From Typha latifolia (lineage: Eukaryota > Streptophyta > Magnoliopsida > Poales > Typhaceae), in NCBI GenBank assembly GCA_019914945.1, contig CM034100.1, positions 2,741,209 through 2,805,208 on the forward strand: 64,000 nucleotides of DNA, read 5' to 3'. The notes under the pieces were generated by a model that saw nothing but the letters and a program-made list of their open reading frames with translations, did not search any database and was not told where the DNA came from. Below are positions 48,757-62,835 of the stretch, one piece after another. A program made the translations under genes and the position numbers. The first letter of the stretch is position 1, and each line of letters opens with the position of its first letter.

Positions 48757-49126
48757 GATAGACGATATGGTTCTTGGGCTTTGTCGTGTACGCCAGGTAA
48801 AGGATCCCATCAAATGCAAGAAATACTATTAATGGTCCCGTATGCTTCTTTGAGCAAAAACTTGTGTGTTCTCTAGTCATTGGTTGATAATCTAGTTGCA
48901 AAGTTAAATATCTATGGAAACATGTTGTACATAAGGAAAAAGTTTTATTTTCTATTTTTAATTTTGTTGGCCTTATTTGCTTGCATATTCTATTGCAGAT
49001 AATACGAAGTTTTGGGTGCTTACGTATCACAGGACTCAAGCTAATGAGATCTGGTGGGGGTCATAAATGCAAATAGTACGCATCTCGATTGGATCACTGT
49101 CCTAAACAATTGATCATTTTTATATA

Positions 49127-49320
49127 CACCCTTAAATAATTTTTTGATACAAATAGGCATTTTAAACTATTAGAAATCTCTTTTAAAGAAAAAAAAAATA
49201 CTAATATACTCTTTATACCTGTGTTAGAATGATTTTTTTTTTCATTAACGGTGTCAGGAGTATAAAGTATTTTTAATAGTTTAGAAGTTCTGCATATATC
49301 TAAAACAGCTTAAAAAGTGT
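49127..49320. repeat. Imperfect long inverted repeat
   Basis: Left arm words TTTTAAACTATTAGAAAT and ATACTCTTTATACCTG are mirrored as inverted copies on the right (CAGGAGTATAAAGTAT and ATTTTTAATAGTTTAGAAG). The whole could fold into a hairpin with arms of about 90 bases, like an old MITE. Confidence 0.55.
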
Positions 49321-51654
49321 ACTTTAAGAAAATGGCTAATAGTTAGAGAGAGTCCTTTATAAGTGAAATAATTTCTTTTGCTTTTATCTGGTACAATGAA
49401 GAGGTTAGTGTCCCAGTGCTGGGCTGGAGCTCAGGCCACATCTATAGTGGATTGATGATTGTTTCTGCCTTATCCACACACACCAAGGTGGACGCCTCTC
49501 GTTGACAAGATCACATGGTCTCCTTGTTCTGCATCTTATCCACACACACACAAATAGGATGATTCTTATTTTGACTAAATTTGTTCATTAACTGGAGAGT
49601 TGCAGCCTGGAGGTCATGTTTGGTTGATGAAATGGTGGAGGTAAGAGCACAATAGCAATTTTTCTCCTGTGGCTATCTCTAAAATTAAATTATTTCCTTA
49701 AAGTTTTATAATTGTATTACTTTGTTGCCTTGTAATTTAGATTGATATGAAACTGTTAAAAAATTCATCTAAACTTAACAAAGAAAGTATATATTATCAT
49801 AATACCCCTGTGATATTAATAATTTTATTGCTCGAGTAAATATAAATCTTCTACTATATTTTTAGGATGAGTGAAATTTTGTATTTAATAATCATATATT
49901 TAAAAGGATGCACATTGTGATAGTTAGATAATAACTAGAACTGAGGCTTGTAATCTTTAGATAAGAGAAGGTATAAGAGGTTAACAGTGCATTTTATTAT
50001 TAATTTGAAGACTATGATACGATGAGTAAAATTAATAAAAGGAGAAGGACAATTTTGACATTGTAATATTAAAAAAAATTCCTTTTTTGATTTTTTTTAC
50101 GGAAAGTTAATAGTTTTATATTACTCTAAACAATAGGGGGGCGTATAACGGTAGACAGAGAATTTTAGGTGGGTAATTTAAATTTAGGCAAAACTACATG
50201 GCAACATTTTGTAATACTTTGATTTAGTGCTCATTTGATTCTTGTGCAGGAATATTATTCATGGGAGTGACTCGGTTGAGAGTGCAAGGAAGGAGTCATA
50301 AGTTTGTAGGGTTTAGCATAATTATTTAGAAGTGTTTGATGAGGTAATTAGTTATGGTAATTATTGTCTGGGTGCAATATGTATTGAGAAATGAATAATT
50401 CACTTTCAATTTCATTTTCCTCATTAAAGCAGCTTCATAAAGTTATGACTTTCTTCTCTTGTCAATCTAATAGAGGCCAAGTATAACATCTAGCTAATGA
50501 GGTGCAGGATGCAGTTTTCATTCTTTCTTTTTCTTGAAACTAGAGGTGCAGCAGGAAGCAGTTGTGCTTTAAATCTTTTGTATAAAGGCGAAATCTCTAC
50601 AACGATTGGGGGCAAAATGTTGTCTTCTTGGATCTTTTGCTGACTATTATATTTGTATATTTTGGATGTTATTTTATTTAGATCTTATACGATTCTCCAG
50701 GCTTGATGTTTATATTTTTTCCTTGTTGCCCCAATAGTGGGGTTATTTCTAGAGTATCTATCTTTTCTCGTGTGTATTAAATTTATAAAACTTAGTTAGA
50801 ATGAATAAAACTACAAAAAAGAAAGACTGAAGGAATTTTAAAGAGGACATTGACTGGAACTTTGTTGGCTGATGTGTGAAGCCATAAATAAAGCTAAAGA
50901 AAGACAAAATAAGTGGGGTGGGGGGTGTGGGAAGAAAACAAAATATCGTACAAAAGGAATCTTTGACATCTCACCCTTTTCTATCCAAAACTTAAATTCA
51001 CGGATATACTAAACTAATTTAGTGTACTAAACTGGTTTAAAAATAAACCCCCTTAATAAATATGAACGGCTGAGAAAGTTTAGAATGACTCCAGAGATTG
51101 TGTTAAAAGAAAAAGTCTAATATATACACACAACCAAATTTAATTGCTCTATATGCCATTGGTGACACAAACTTTTGGCTCTCTTCTCGTCCTTCTTGTT
51201 TTCTCTCGTTTGTATATTTTCTGACCAAGAAGAAGGTTCTACTTTGACGTCGCCATAACTCATTCCATATGGTACAGTAAGGAGTGGTTTAGATAAGAGT
51301 TTTTTACCAAACTGCTACTAAAAGTTGAAAATATTTTTGGAAGTAGAATACTGTCGAAAACTATTTTCTAAACTATTACAACAGCGCAGTCGGACATTGA
51401 TTTTTAATAATTAATTAGTTTTTTTAATAGAGTAAAATTTAAAAAAGTTTAGATTATCATAACTTTACAGTGGGTAAGAAAGAAATTTTTTTTACATTGA
51501 ATTATTCATTTTAATTATAAAATATGTTATTATGAAGATATGAAAAAAAATCTATAAGATAGAATGATGTAGTAATTATCCTCAACCAACTAGGCTCAGA
51601 AATTATAAAATAAGACAATGGCTCTACCAAACTTTTCTAATAAGAAATTATAAG

Positions 51655-51755
51655 GTATAAATCACTTTCCTGTATAAATCGCTTTCTTGAAAGCGATTTA
51701 TATATTCTTGGAAGCTATTTATATACAAATCTTCTCTCTGAAAGCGTTTTATATA
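51655..51755. repeat. Five-copy direct and inverted repeat cluster
   Basis: Two tandem 17-base copies of GTATAAATCRCTTTCYT (51655-51671, 51672-51688) are followed by three inverted copies of GAAAGCGATTTATATA type (51689-51704, 51711-51725, 51740-51755). The centre forms a perfect 14-base stem with a 2-base loop (51673-51702). Confidence 0.75.
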
Positions 51756-52450
51756 GAAAAAATGGTGAAAAAAAATTGTCTTCTAATAACTTTTCTAATA
51801 GTTTTTCTAATGTATTAGAAAATTAATTAATCCACAAAAAATTATTGTTTGAGATAATAATTCTATTATCATACTAATTTGGAAAAAGTTTGCATAGGGA
51901 GATACTTTGAAAAATAATTTATAACTTTTCACCCTTTTCTAAACATAAAACGGCTCAACTCTTCTTCGGTATTTTATAAACGTAAAGCACTCTATAATTA
52001 AGTATTTTATAAAATAAAATTTTGATATTTTTATCTAAAGTTAAAATGTTAAACTTATCAGCGTTTGATGCTATAGTGCCATAGAGTTAGTTTGAGATGT
52101 AATCTATTTGAATGAACAAAATATAAGTTTGTCCAAAAGCTCCTCACTCAATTATCGAATAATAACAAATTTAGTTTAGTATAAGTCTTCTTTCCTTTTC
52201 TTTCAAATTTTACGTCACATCAAATATAAATATTATATATTAATATAATAATGTAACTAATCATTATAATAGTTTATATTATTAATATAAGATATTAGAC
52301 TAGTTATATTAGTATTGATATGTATTCTTTGGCGAACAAGGAGGGGGTTAGATTTCTGAGTATGGCGGGTCAAAAAAGAAGTGTAATTGGAGGGCGACTC
52401 AATATTTAATGCGTCTAAAATAAGCTATCCCACCAACCGCAAAGGACTCT

Positions 52451-52626
52451 TTTGGCGCCTCAACCCCTCATTACGTTGACAACGTCATGATAAGCCTCAA
52501 CCTAGTAGTAATCGGGAGTAGCGAATCTTCCCCAAGGTCGTCGCGGTTTAGTCGAGCCGACAAAACTGGATCGGAGTCATGGACTTATACTCAATTACTT
52601 CTTTATTCTTCCTGCCATTAATATAT
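52451..52626 (+). promoter_or_regulatory. NSH3 upstream motifs and TATA-like box
   Basis: An E2F-like TTTGGCGC at 52451-52458, an inverted repeat ACGTTG-A-CAACGT at 52473-52485 that overlaps a W-box TTGAC, and TAATATAT at 52619-52626, about 114 bases before the chosen start codon. All are short motifs. Confidence 0.35.
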
Positions 52627-52739
52627 CTCTCTCTCTCTGATCAATGTGGTTGTGTTTTTCTTTTTGTGGGTATCATATAACTGCAACTTTCCACACCTAT
52701 CCACAGTCCTCTCTGCCTCTCTGTAAGTATTCCTGTTCT

Positions 52740-55700
52740 ATGACGAAGATGATGATGAGGAGGAGGGGGTTGCAATGGTGGGTTCTTGTGATGGTGTTGG
52801 GATTCTTCGTCGCCGAGGCCAAAGAGCCGCGGCGGATTCTTTTGGACACTGATGTTGATACGGACGATTTCTTTGCCCTTCTGTATCTCTTGAAGCAGAA
52901 CCGATCAGAGTTTGATCTCAAGGTTTTGGTTTTGGTTTTGTTTTTATGTTTTTAATGCTTTTTTGAATTCAACGAAGCACTTCAATAAAAATTGCAATCT
53001 CACTTGATGACAGGCAGTTACTATTAATGCCAATGCATGGACCGATGCTGGGCATGCTGTTAATCAGTTATATGATATTTTATACATGATGAATCGCGAT
53101 GACATCCCTGTTGGAGTTGGAGGGGATGGTGGAATATCAGATGATGGTATTATATACCCAAATGTTGGTGGATATCATCCTCTCATTGAGCAGGTATAGA
53201 AAACTATCTATAATTTTAGAGACTTAAATTCAAATGGATTTTCTAATTCAAATTGCCCTAGTTTATATATTTTTTGAATGTACTTATAACTTGTTTGATT
53301 TCTGTTTAGAACTTTCAATGCTAATACCTTAATATCTTGTAGGGAATGTCAACAGCAGCGGATTGCAGATATAGACAAGCGATTCCAATAGGTTCTGGTG
53401 GGCGATTGGATATTGACACTAATTATGGAATTCGAAGAAGCTTTCTTCCACAGGTATAGAGTTCTAGATATTGTGTGGTGATAAATATTCTCTGGATGTG
53501 TTTGTTTTCAAGATAAGAACTATCAATAGATTCGAGAGCTCCGGTACTGAGAAATAGTGAAATACTTCAAGTCTTCCGCTAAGAAATTAAGCAATGCCAC
53601 ATATTGTTGGTTTAGATAACAGTTTAATCTTTTTTGGGTCAACCAGTTATCTAGCAGATAAAACTATTTTCCGGTGTGTCTCAATTCTATAGTTTGTATG
53701 GGATTTCTTCTTTTCCTCTTTGATTTGTTTATATCGCACTAGACATGACTAGAATTCAAATCCTGAAGCAAGACATTCTTTTTTCACCCAAAGTCCATAT
53801 TTGTGTGAATTATTGGTACATCCTCAGTTTCTTTTAGGTGCATTATGCTTTACATCTTTTAGAATCTTCAGTCATATGATCAGTAGTGCTTTGTCCATGG
53901 GAAACAGGGCAATCGGAGATATATCCCTCTTCAGCAACCCACAGCACAACAAGTGATAATAGACACAATATCTGCAGGCCCTACTACTGTTTTCATCATT
54001 GGATCACACACAAATTTTGCTCTTTTTCTTATGACTAATCCACAGTTAAAAGGAAATGTTGAGCATATTTATGTTATGGGTGGCGGAGTAAGATCGAAAA
54101 ACCCTACAGGTTGCTGTCCCAAGAATGCTACCACTTCTTGCACGCCTGGACAATGCGGTGATCATGGTAACATGTTTACTGGATATACTAGCAATCCGTA
54201 TGCAGAGTTCAACATATTTGGAGATCCATTTGCTGCCTATCAGGTATATGAATAGGATTACACTGTAAATCTATACTTGCACTTATAATATATACACACC
54301 ATGTCCACAAATAAATCATAAATGGAGTAATCAAGTTCTATTCACCGATACAGATCTGCCCTTGGCTTTTATACCCTCAGCTTTCAGTTTTCTATTTAAA
54401 TGTTGTTGATTCTTCCTGTGCTACTGCAAACTACATATAGTAGTTGAGTCAGCATTGCTGTTCTACTTACTGCAGAAAAGGATTTGGACTTGTCTGATAT
54501 CTATTCTGTTTCGTAAAGGTATTCCATTCAGGCATTCCGATAACCCTTGTCCCACTTGATGCAACCAATACAATCCCCATAAACAAGGAATTCTTTATGG
54601 CGTTCCAAGAACAACAGCACACATATGAGGCACAATACTGCTTCCAGTCATTGAAAATTACCCGTGATACTTGGTTCGATAATCAATTCTATACGGTAAA
54701 TCTTTAGATGACTTCCTCAAATATGCATAAGCTTACCTAAGTGCAAATCATTGCCGCTTTAGTGTAGTTCCTTTTGCTATCATAATACTTTTATTGATGA
54801 CTGATTTTGTTACTTTGATCTAATACAGAGCTATTTCATGTGGGACTCTTTTATGTCTGGTGTAGCCCTCTCAATCATGCGCAATGGCCATGATCATCAG
54901 GGTGAAAATGAATTTGCTGAGATGGAATACTTGAACATAACAGTAGTTACCTCTAACAAGCCATATGGTATACACGACGGCTCGAACCCATTTTTTGACG
55001 GACGTGCAATTCCGAAGTTCAATTTACAAATTGATGGAGTACATAGCGGTCATGTTCAAACTGGGCTTCAGGATCCGTTTTGCTTTGTGAAGGAAGGCAA
55101 GAAAGGAAAATGTGAGGTACTTTTGTATCTTTAGAGTAACTAGATTAAATCTTGCATCTCATGGGTAAATGTCAAACCTTTTGAGAACATGACGACTTTA
55201 TGAGGAATCAAAATTATTTTGCGAAGAAACTAAGTCAACATGCAATAATAAAAACCACCTAAATATTATCTCATAAGATATCTACCTATTTGTATCTGTT
55301 AATTTTGTAATAATATTTTATTGACGATAATTCAAATTATAATCTTGCAACCAGGATGCATACACAAAGGAAGTATCAGGTCCAGAAGCAGTTCATGTTC
55401 TTGTTGCAAGTAAAGCAAAATCTAACGAAGATGTTTACAGCCCACTTGATAGAGAATTTTTCAAAAACTTTCTGGAGGTAAAAGTTTTGATTTTCCTTTA
55501 TTTCTGTAAACCTGCCTACAAGCTTCTAGTTGCTGATGTGCCTATAGTATAACTGCCCTTTACAACCATATTATGTGGAAATAGGAGAATATGATTGTGT
55601 CTGGTTTATGAGGAACAGTCTATTCTTGAGGTTTAACAAGGGACTTGAAGACATACTAAACCTGCAAAACAATCTATTCTCAACTGGTAGAGCATCACAA

Positions 55701-58173
55701 GCATATTATCAAACCAGCATACTCCAACTCTGACGAACTTTTTTGTATCTGAAAGTTGGAAGTAATTAGTCAAAAAAATTAGATGTTTAAATTTCGTAAA
55801 GTGTGTACCTCTGTACCTTACATTTAGTGACATCTTTATAATGCCATGCTTCAGTTTTGATCTTAGATGCATGAGTCCCTTTATGAAGGATTACAATTTA
55901 CGGAATCTTCTTTTTCTATTTCTATTATTTGACCATTTTCTCAACTTTCTCACTGATGGATGCAGGTTTTAAATCTCCCTTCACAGTCTGGGCGTTTTAA
56001 CCTTTCTACACAGTTTCGATATTACAGGGAGATTCTCTACAAACCTGATTTGACGAAAGCAACTAGGGGAAAGCCTGTTGTCTTTGACATGGATATGAGT
56101 GCTGGGGACTTTCTCGCCCTCATATACCTACTAAAAGCACCTGTGGAAATAATAGATCTCAAGGTAGAGGCTTTCCAGTTTGATATCTCATATCAAAATC
56201 GTTATGAATCAGGTCAATTTTACGATACACTTCTGTTCTTCTGTAGGGAATACTGGTCAGTGGCAATGGTTGGGCTAATGCTGCAACAATAGATATCATT
56301 TACGACATTCTGCATATGATGGGCCGCGATGATATTCCAGTCGGCCTTGGGAGTTTTACTGCACTTGGCACTCCATCTTTAGGCTGCAAGTATGTTAATG
56401 CTATTCCACAAGGTAGTGGTGGACTCCTCGACTCCGACACACTTTATGGACTCGCGCGGACTTTGCCTAGAAGCCCTAGAAGGTATATCTTCTTCAATAA
56501 CTTTTGTAGCCATAGTAAGAAGAAAATGTCCACATGTTATCATGTTGTTCCTTGATCGATTTATTAAGATTCTGGAGTTGATGCATGTACATGCTGTTAC
56601 ATCTAATTTATATATATATCTTGTTTTTCCAGAAAGTAACAGTTCTAATGGTTGTTTTTCTTTTTGTTTCAAAATTCCAGTCTTGGATTCTTGTAGAACC
56701 TCTTGTCCAAAGATATACTAAAATGATGATCAGTGATCTTTCATTTGTCTTTTTAGTGTTTTATGATTTGTTATATTTTAGAGATAAGTGTCTAGGAATA
56801 TTCTAGGGATGCAACTTGAGTTTGCATATCAATTATTAGTATGAATTGAATAAGTTCTAAAGCACCTTTTTTTGTAATGCAAAACAGTGTTCTGTTACTA
56901 TTTGACATTCAATACTTTAATTCTGCCACTTGTTTGAAATGAAATCCTGTCCTCTGTTTTTTTTTTTGAGCTTCAAAGAGTAGCTCCATCAGCAAAATTT
57001 TAGTTACTCCATCCATCCTGACCCTTTCCAAGTAAAGCAAATTATTTTGATTTGCTTTTGCTGGTATATGAGTACGACGATGTTATAACAAACTACTACA
57101 ATTTCTGAGCAGGTATACAGGTGAAAATTCAGTGAAATTTGGAGCCCCAAGAGATACTGATCATCCTGAACTAAGGCAGCCATTGGCATTCGAAGTATGG
57201 CAATCCATTGTGGCGAAAATCAATCCTACTGACAAGATAACTGTCCTAACAAATGGGCCACTTACTAACTTGGCCAATATCGTTCTCTCAGATAAGAATT
57301 CCAGTTCAATGATAGAGGTCGGTTACCTCCTCATTCTCAGTTGATGTTAGTGTAATTGTTTCAATATATTCACTTTGTTTTCTTTGACTGCAGAAGGTTT
57401 ATATAGTTGGTGGCCATCTCATCGACAGACATGGTGAAAAAGGAAACGTGTTTACCGTTCCATCCAACGAGTATGCTGAGTTCAACTTCTTCCTTGATCC
57501 CCTGGCGGCAAAGACAGTCCTAGAATCTGATCTAGATATCACCCTCATTCCTCTTAGTGCTCAGCGTAAAGCGACTTCATTTAGGGCGATTCGCCAAACT
57601 CTAAAGCTTAGTCGCAAGACTCCTGAATCCAGTTTTGCATATCGCTTACTGACATTGTTGCACAAACTGCAAACAAAGCACCAATTGTACCACCATATGG
57701 TAGGCAATATAGTTTCCAGCATTTACTTGCTATAATTTGCATGCAAAACAAGCTTCTTATGTGTTTCAATTGCAAATAGAAGTAATCTAAAGATTTTTAA
57801 GGTTGAAGATATTTAATTCTACTTCTTCTTTTTTAAACTTCCATCTTTAGTTTATCATTTATTGACCACCAACTCTGCGCATTTCCAGGACATATTTTTG
57901 GGAGAACTCCTTGGTGCAGTACTCTTGGTTCAGGATTCAAATCTTAAACCAGAAATGCAATTAAAACCAATTACTGTCGTCGCCAGTAATGATAGAAGAA
58001 AAGATGGTCAGATTTCCATCAATCAGGCAAACGGAAGTTTGGTGAAGATATTAGATGATTTTAGTAGTCGAGCCTATTACACTCATTTTGCAAATTTACT
58101 AGGTAACAGGAAACAGTCTGCTGTCATTGCAAGTTTTGATGAACAGAAGAAGATGTGGAGTACAAGTGCCTGA
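52740..58173 (+). CDS. NSH3: Two-domain secreted nucleoside hydrolase (NSH3-like)
   Basis: Nucleoside hydrolases cut the bond between ribose and base; plant NSH3 works in the cell wall space on adenosine and inosine for purine salvage. Twelve exons join in frame to 875 residues: 52740-52922, 53014-53193, 53343-53453, 53908-54243, 54519-54695, 54829-55116, 55355-55477, 55966-56163, 56247-56482, 57113-57317, 57394-57699, 57889-58173. Residues 1-27 form a signal peptide ([15 protein letters not shown]). Domain 1 carries the calcium-binding DTDVDTDD (36-43). Domain 2, from about 500, has DMDMSAGD (507-514), which lacks the Asp pair, and may not be catalytic. [20 protein letters not shown] and [13 protein letters not shown] ends match Arabidopsis NSH3 closely. 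The 32 extra upstream codons lack a signal-like start, so the Met at 52740 was chosen. Confidence 0.94.
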
Positions 58174-59665
58174 ATAAGGCATAATAAGAAGTTGCCTATT
58201 GTTCTCATTGTTGTTCAGTTGCATACTAACTGATTGCAATCAAAATAAGAGATCATTTTCTTGACTTCTATTCCATGCTATGTTACCCTACAATTTCCAG
58301 TCTCATTCTTGGCCCTCGGCGCGCTAATTGGACCTAAAGAATCTTTGATCGATCAATATACCAGGTAAGCATTATTTTTTTTCCCTGTCCAGTTTCATTT
58401 TGTAAACTTCATTGTCGATTTAACTGCACAAGGTGATTATGCATGAACCAAATAATTCTCATGGATGTGATGCCAGAGTGAATAGTGCTTCATTTCATTT
58501 GAAACAATGCAGAATTATCATTAAGCATTCTCACAGTGGAGTTTTTTTTTTTCCTTTTCTTGAGAGAAGTAAGAACTTAATGGTTTCCACTAAACACCGT
58601 TATCCCGCAGAGTTCTTCGTAAGCATGAGGGTGTATCAACAAATCCTAATCAAAGTTCCTTGCATTATCGAAGAACTGATGAAGAATATCCTTCTTATCT
58701 TGTCAATTGCTTGCTATGCTGAACAAGTGTTATGGTGATTAACATGATTTATAGAAGCAAGTAGTGTCAATAAGCTTCAGAAATTCAGATGCAATAGAGA
58801 AAGAGGAAAACAAATTTCTAGTTAACACATCTACATTGTTGCAATATAATGATTTCAACTATGCATTCACTATTACCAAATCAAGCCCCACATTTTCTCA
58901 AAAATAGACAAAAGAATACATGGCATTAATGTTAAATTTAATCATAGGCAGCAAGTTACCAAATTGCCATTGACAAATTATTTAGCCATTAAGGAAGCAA
59001 GCACTTGCTTGCATCACCTAGAGTTTGTTTGGTCGTGTGGGTGAAAGTGCATAAATTCCAGACACACACATATTCTAATTTCTGGTAACTGCCAAATGCG
59101 AAAAGGATAAATACCGAATCATCTCCAGTGGTTAGGAATTTTATAAAGAGCTCCTATGGTTTGTATCTTTTGTAAAGATTACTCCTTGTACTAAACAATT
59201 TTAGAGAAATGATTGGTGTGGTTTAACTAAACCAAGAGATTCAATTATAAAAATGAAATCCAGAGCACTGAGTTTATTAAAGTTGCAAACTAACAAATGG
59301 GATCTCTTTTCAGCCTTATTGGACTCATATGACTGCTATCTGTGTTTGCATACAGTGGACTGATAAAAAGAAGTTGAGAGCAAGAAGCCTTGTATCACAT
59401 CTTGTGAACAATCAAAGAGCCAGAAGTTAGCACTACCAAAGCACACAGTTGCAAACTAGGTAGTTGAAAAATTCACAGTCACTAATTCTGTAGATCAGAT
59501 ATGGAACTGAACACAAAAAAGCAACAAAAAAGCATAGAGAACCAACATTGAAAAGAAGCTCCTTAGTCTGTTAGGTCTCACATCATGTGGACAAAGTGAA
59601 AGGCTTCATGATTAGTCGGCAAAAAGGAAGAAAACACCCTCTTTTTTTAATTGCAATTACCATCA
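58174..59665. other. Intergenic between NSH3 and AHP; one exon-like segment
   Basis: 3' flanks of the two convergent genes. A 64-base segment (58301-58364) has good acceptor and donor signals and an open frame. Otherwise no gene is seen. Confidence 0.5.
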
Positions 59666-60305
59666 CTACATAATTGGAACTGACCCACCAGCTGCAAGAA
59701 TCTGCTGCTCCAGCTGCAATACATCCAGAAGAAAAAAAAAAAACTGAACCAGATTTAGAGGGGCAAAGTTTGTAGATGAAGAGAGATTTAATGGAAGATT
59801 CTCTCATACCCTGAATAGAGCTTCAAGCTTGCTCTTCACAAGGTAATACTCTTGTTTAAGTTGCTGGAGGCAATTGAGACATCTGCACAAGTGTTGTTTG
59901 CTTGTCTATTAGTAGTAGTTAATAGTATTAATAGGTTGATTAATAAGACTTTAACTTCAAGATTCCAGAGTTTACCCTTCTACGTTACTCTCATTGCAGC
60001 AGCTGCGGAAGGTTAAGCAGACATTTGTAACTCTATGTGCACCTACACTGTTTCTTATATGCCAAGTATTGCATTGCTTATGTCAAAGATTGGTACCATT
60101 AAAACAAATTTGAAAAGATTATGAGAAACAAGATCACATAGAAAAATGGCAATGTTATTCCTAATAACCTGGCACTGCTTCCTTTGAGCTGGTGGACTTG
60201 GGCATCAATTTTGTTGAAATCCACAACATGCTGATCCCTTTACAGATACACCAAATAGAAGGAAGCCCAAGATCATACCATATGAGATGAATGCAACAAA
60301 CACAC

Positions 60306-60337
<32 letters not shown>

Positions 60338-60338
60338 C

Positions 60339-60387
<49 letters not shown>

Positions 60388-60693
60388 AGATTACTCACAG
60401 GGTCCTGCTCAGTTCATTGAGTAGTTTCTCAGAATCTCCAAAAAAAAGAGAGGCAACCTCAAAGACAAAGTCAGGATTGCTCTCATCTTGCAGTTGCTGC
60501 AGCTGTGTGAACTGGGTATCAAGAATTCCCTTCAATCAACAGAGAACAACAAAGACACAATCAAATCTGAGCTCATAAAAGAGGCCATAAAAGTTGAAAG
60601 CAAAGAAAATAAGAATTTTTTAGCCTTACATACCTCACGAAAGAGGGTTGATATGAGATCAATATACCTCCTCTGCAAGCGGCTCACCTCCAT
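59666..60693 (-). CDS. AHP: Histidine-containing phosphotransfer protein (AHP)
   Basis: HPt proteins carry phosphate from cytokinin receptor histidine kinases to nuclear response regulators. Six short exons on the minus strand join in frame to 150 residues: 60693-60634, 60529-60399, 60237-60169, 60047-59976, 59882-59810, 59713-59666. No exon exceeds 131 bases, so ordinary ORF listing misses the gene. The protein starts [13 protein letters not shown], then [29 protein letters not shown], the phosphorylation site VHQLKGSS with His79, SVGAHRV, and ends [15 protein letters not shown]. Because His79 is present it should be active, not an AHP6-type pseudo-HPt. Length and His position equal Arabidopsis AHP1. 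An in-frame ATG at 60717 would add eight residues. Intron 2 holds a long GA microsatellite (60317-60385). Confidence 0.93.
60317..60385. repeat. (GA)n microsatellite inside AHP intron 2
   Basis: About 34 GA repeats with one interruption, ending 14 bases from the donor side of exon 2 of AHP (CT-rich in the sense of the gene). Confidence 0.9.

Positions 60694-62835
<2,142 letters not shown>

Larger units (their letters stand above)
45352..52739. other. 7.4 kb intergenic; small repeats, no gene seen
   Basis: The largest gene-poor stretch of the window. It holds the 3' UTR of the small membrane protein gene, a hAT-type MITE (46128-46506), a 22-base direct repeat (48694-48715 and 48735-48756), an imperfect long inverted repeat (49127-49320), a palindromic repeat cluster (51655-51755) and the NSH3 promoter. 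No coding pattern was recognised on either strand. Confidence 0.5.
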
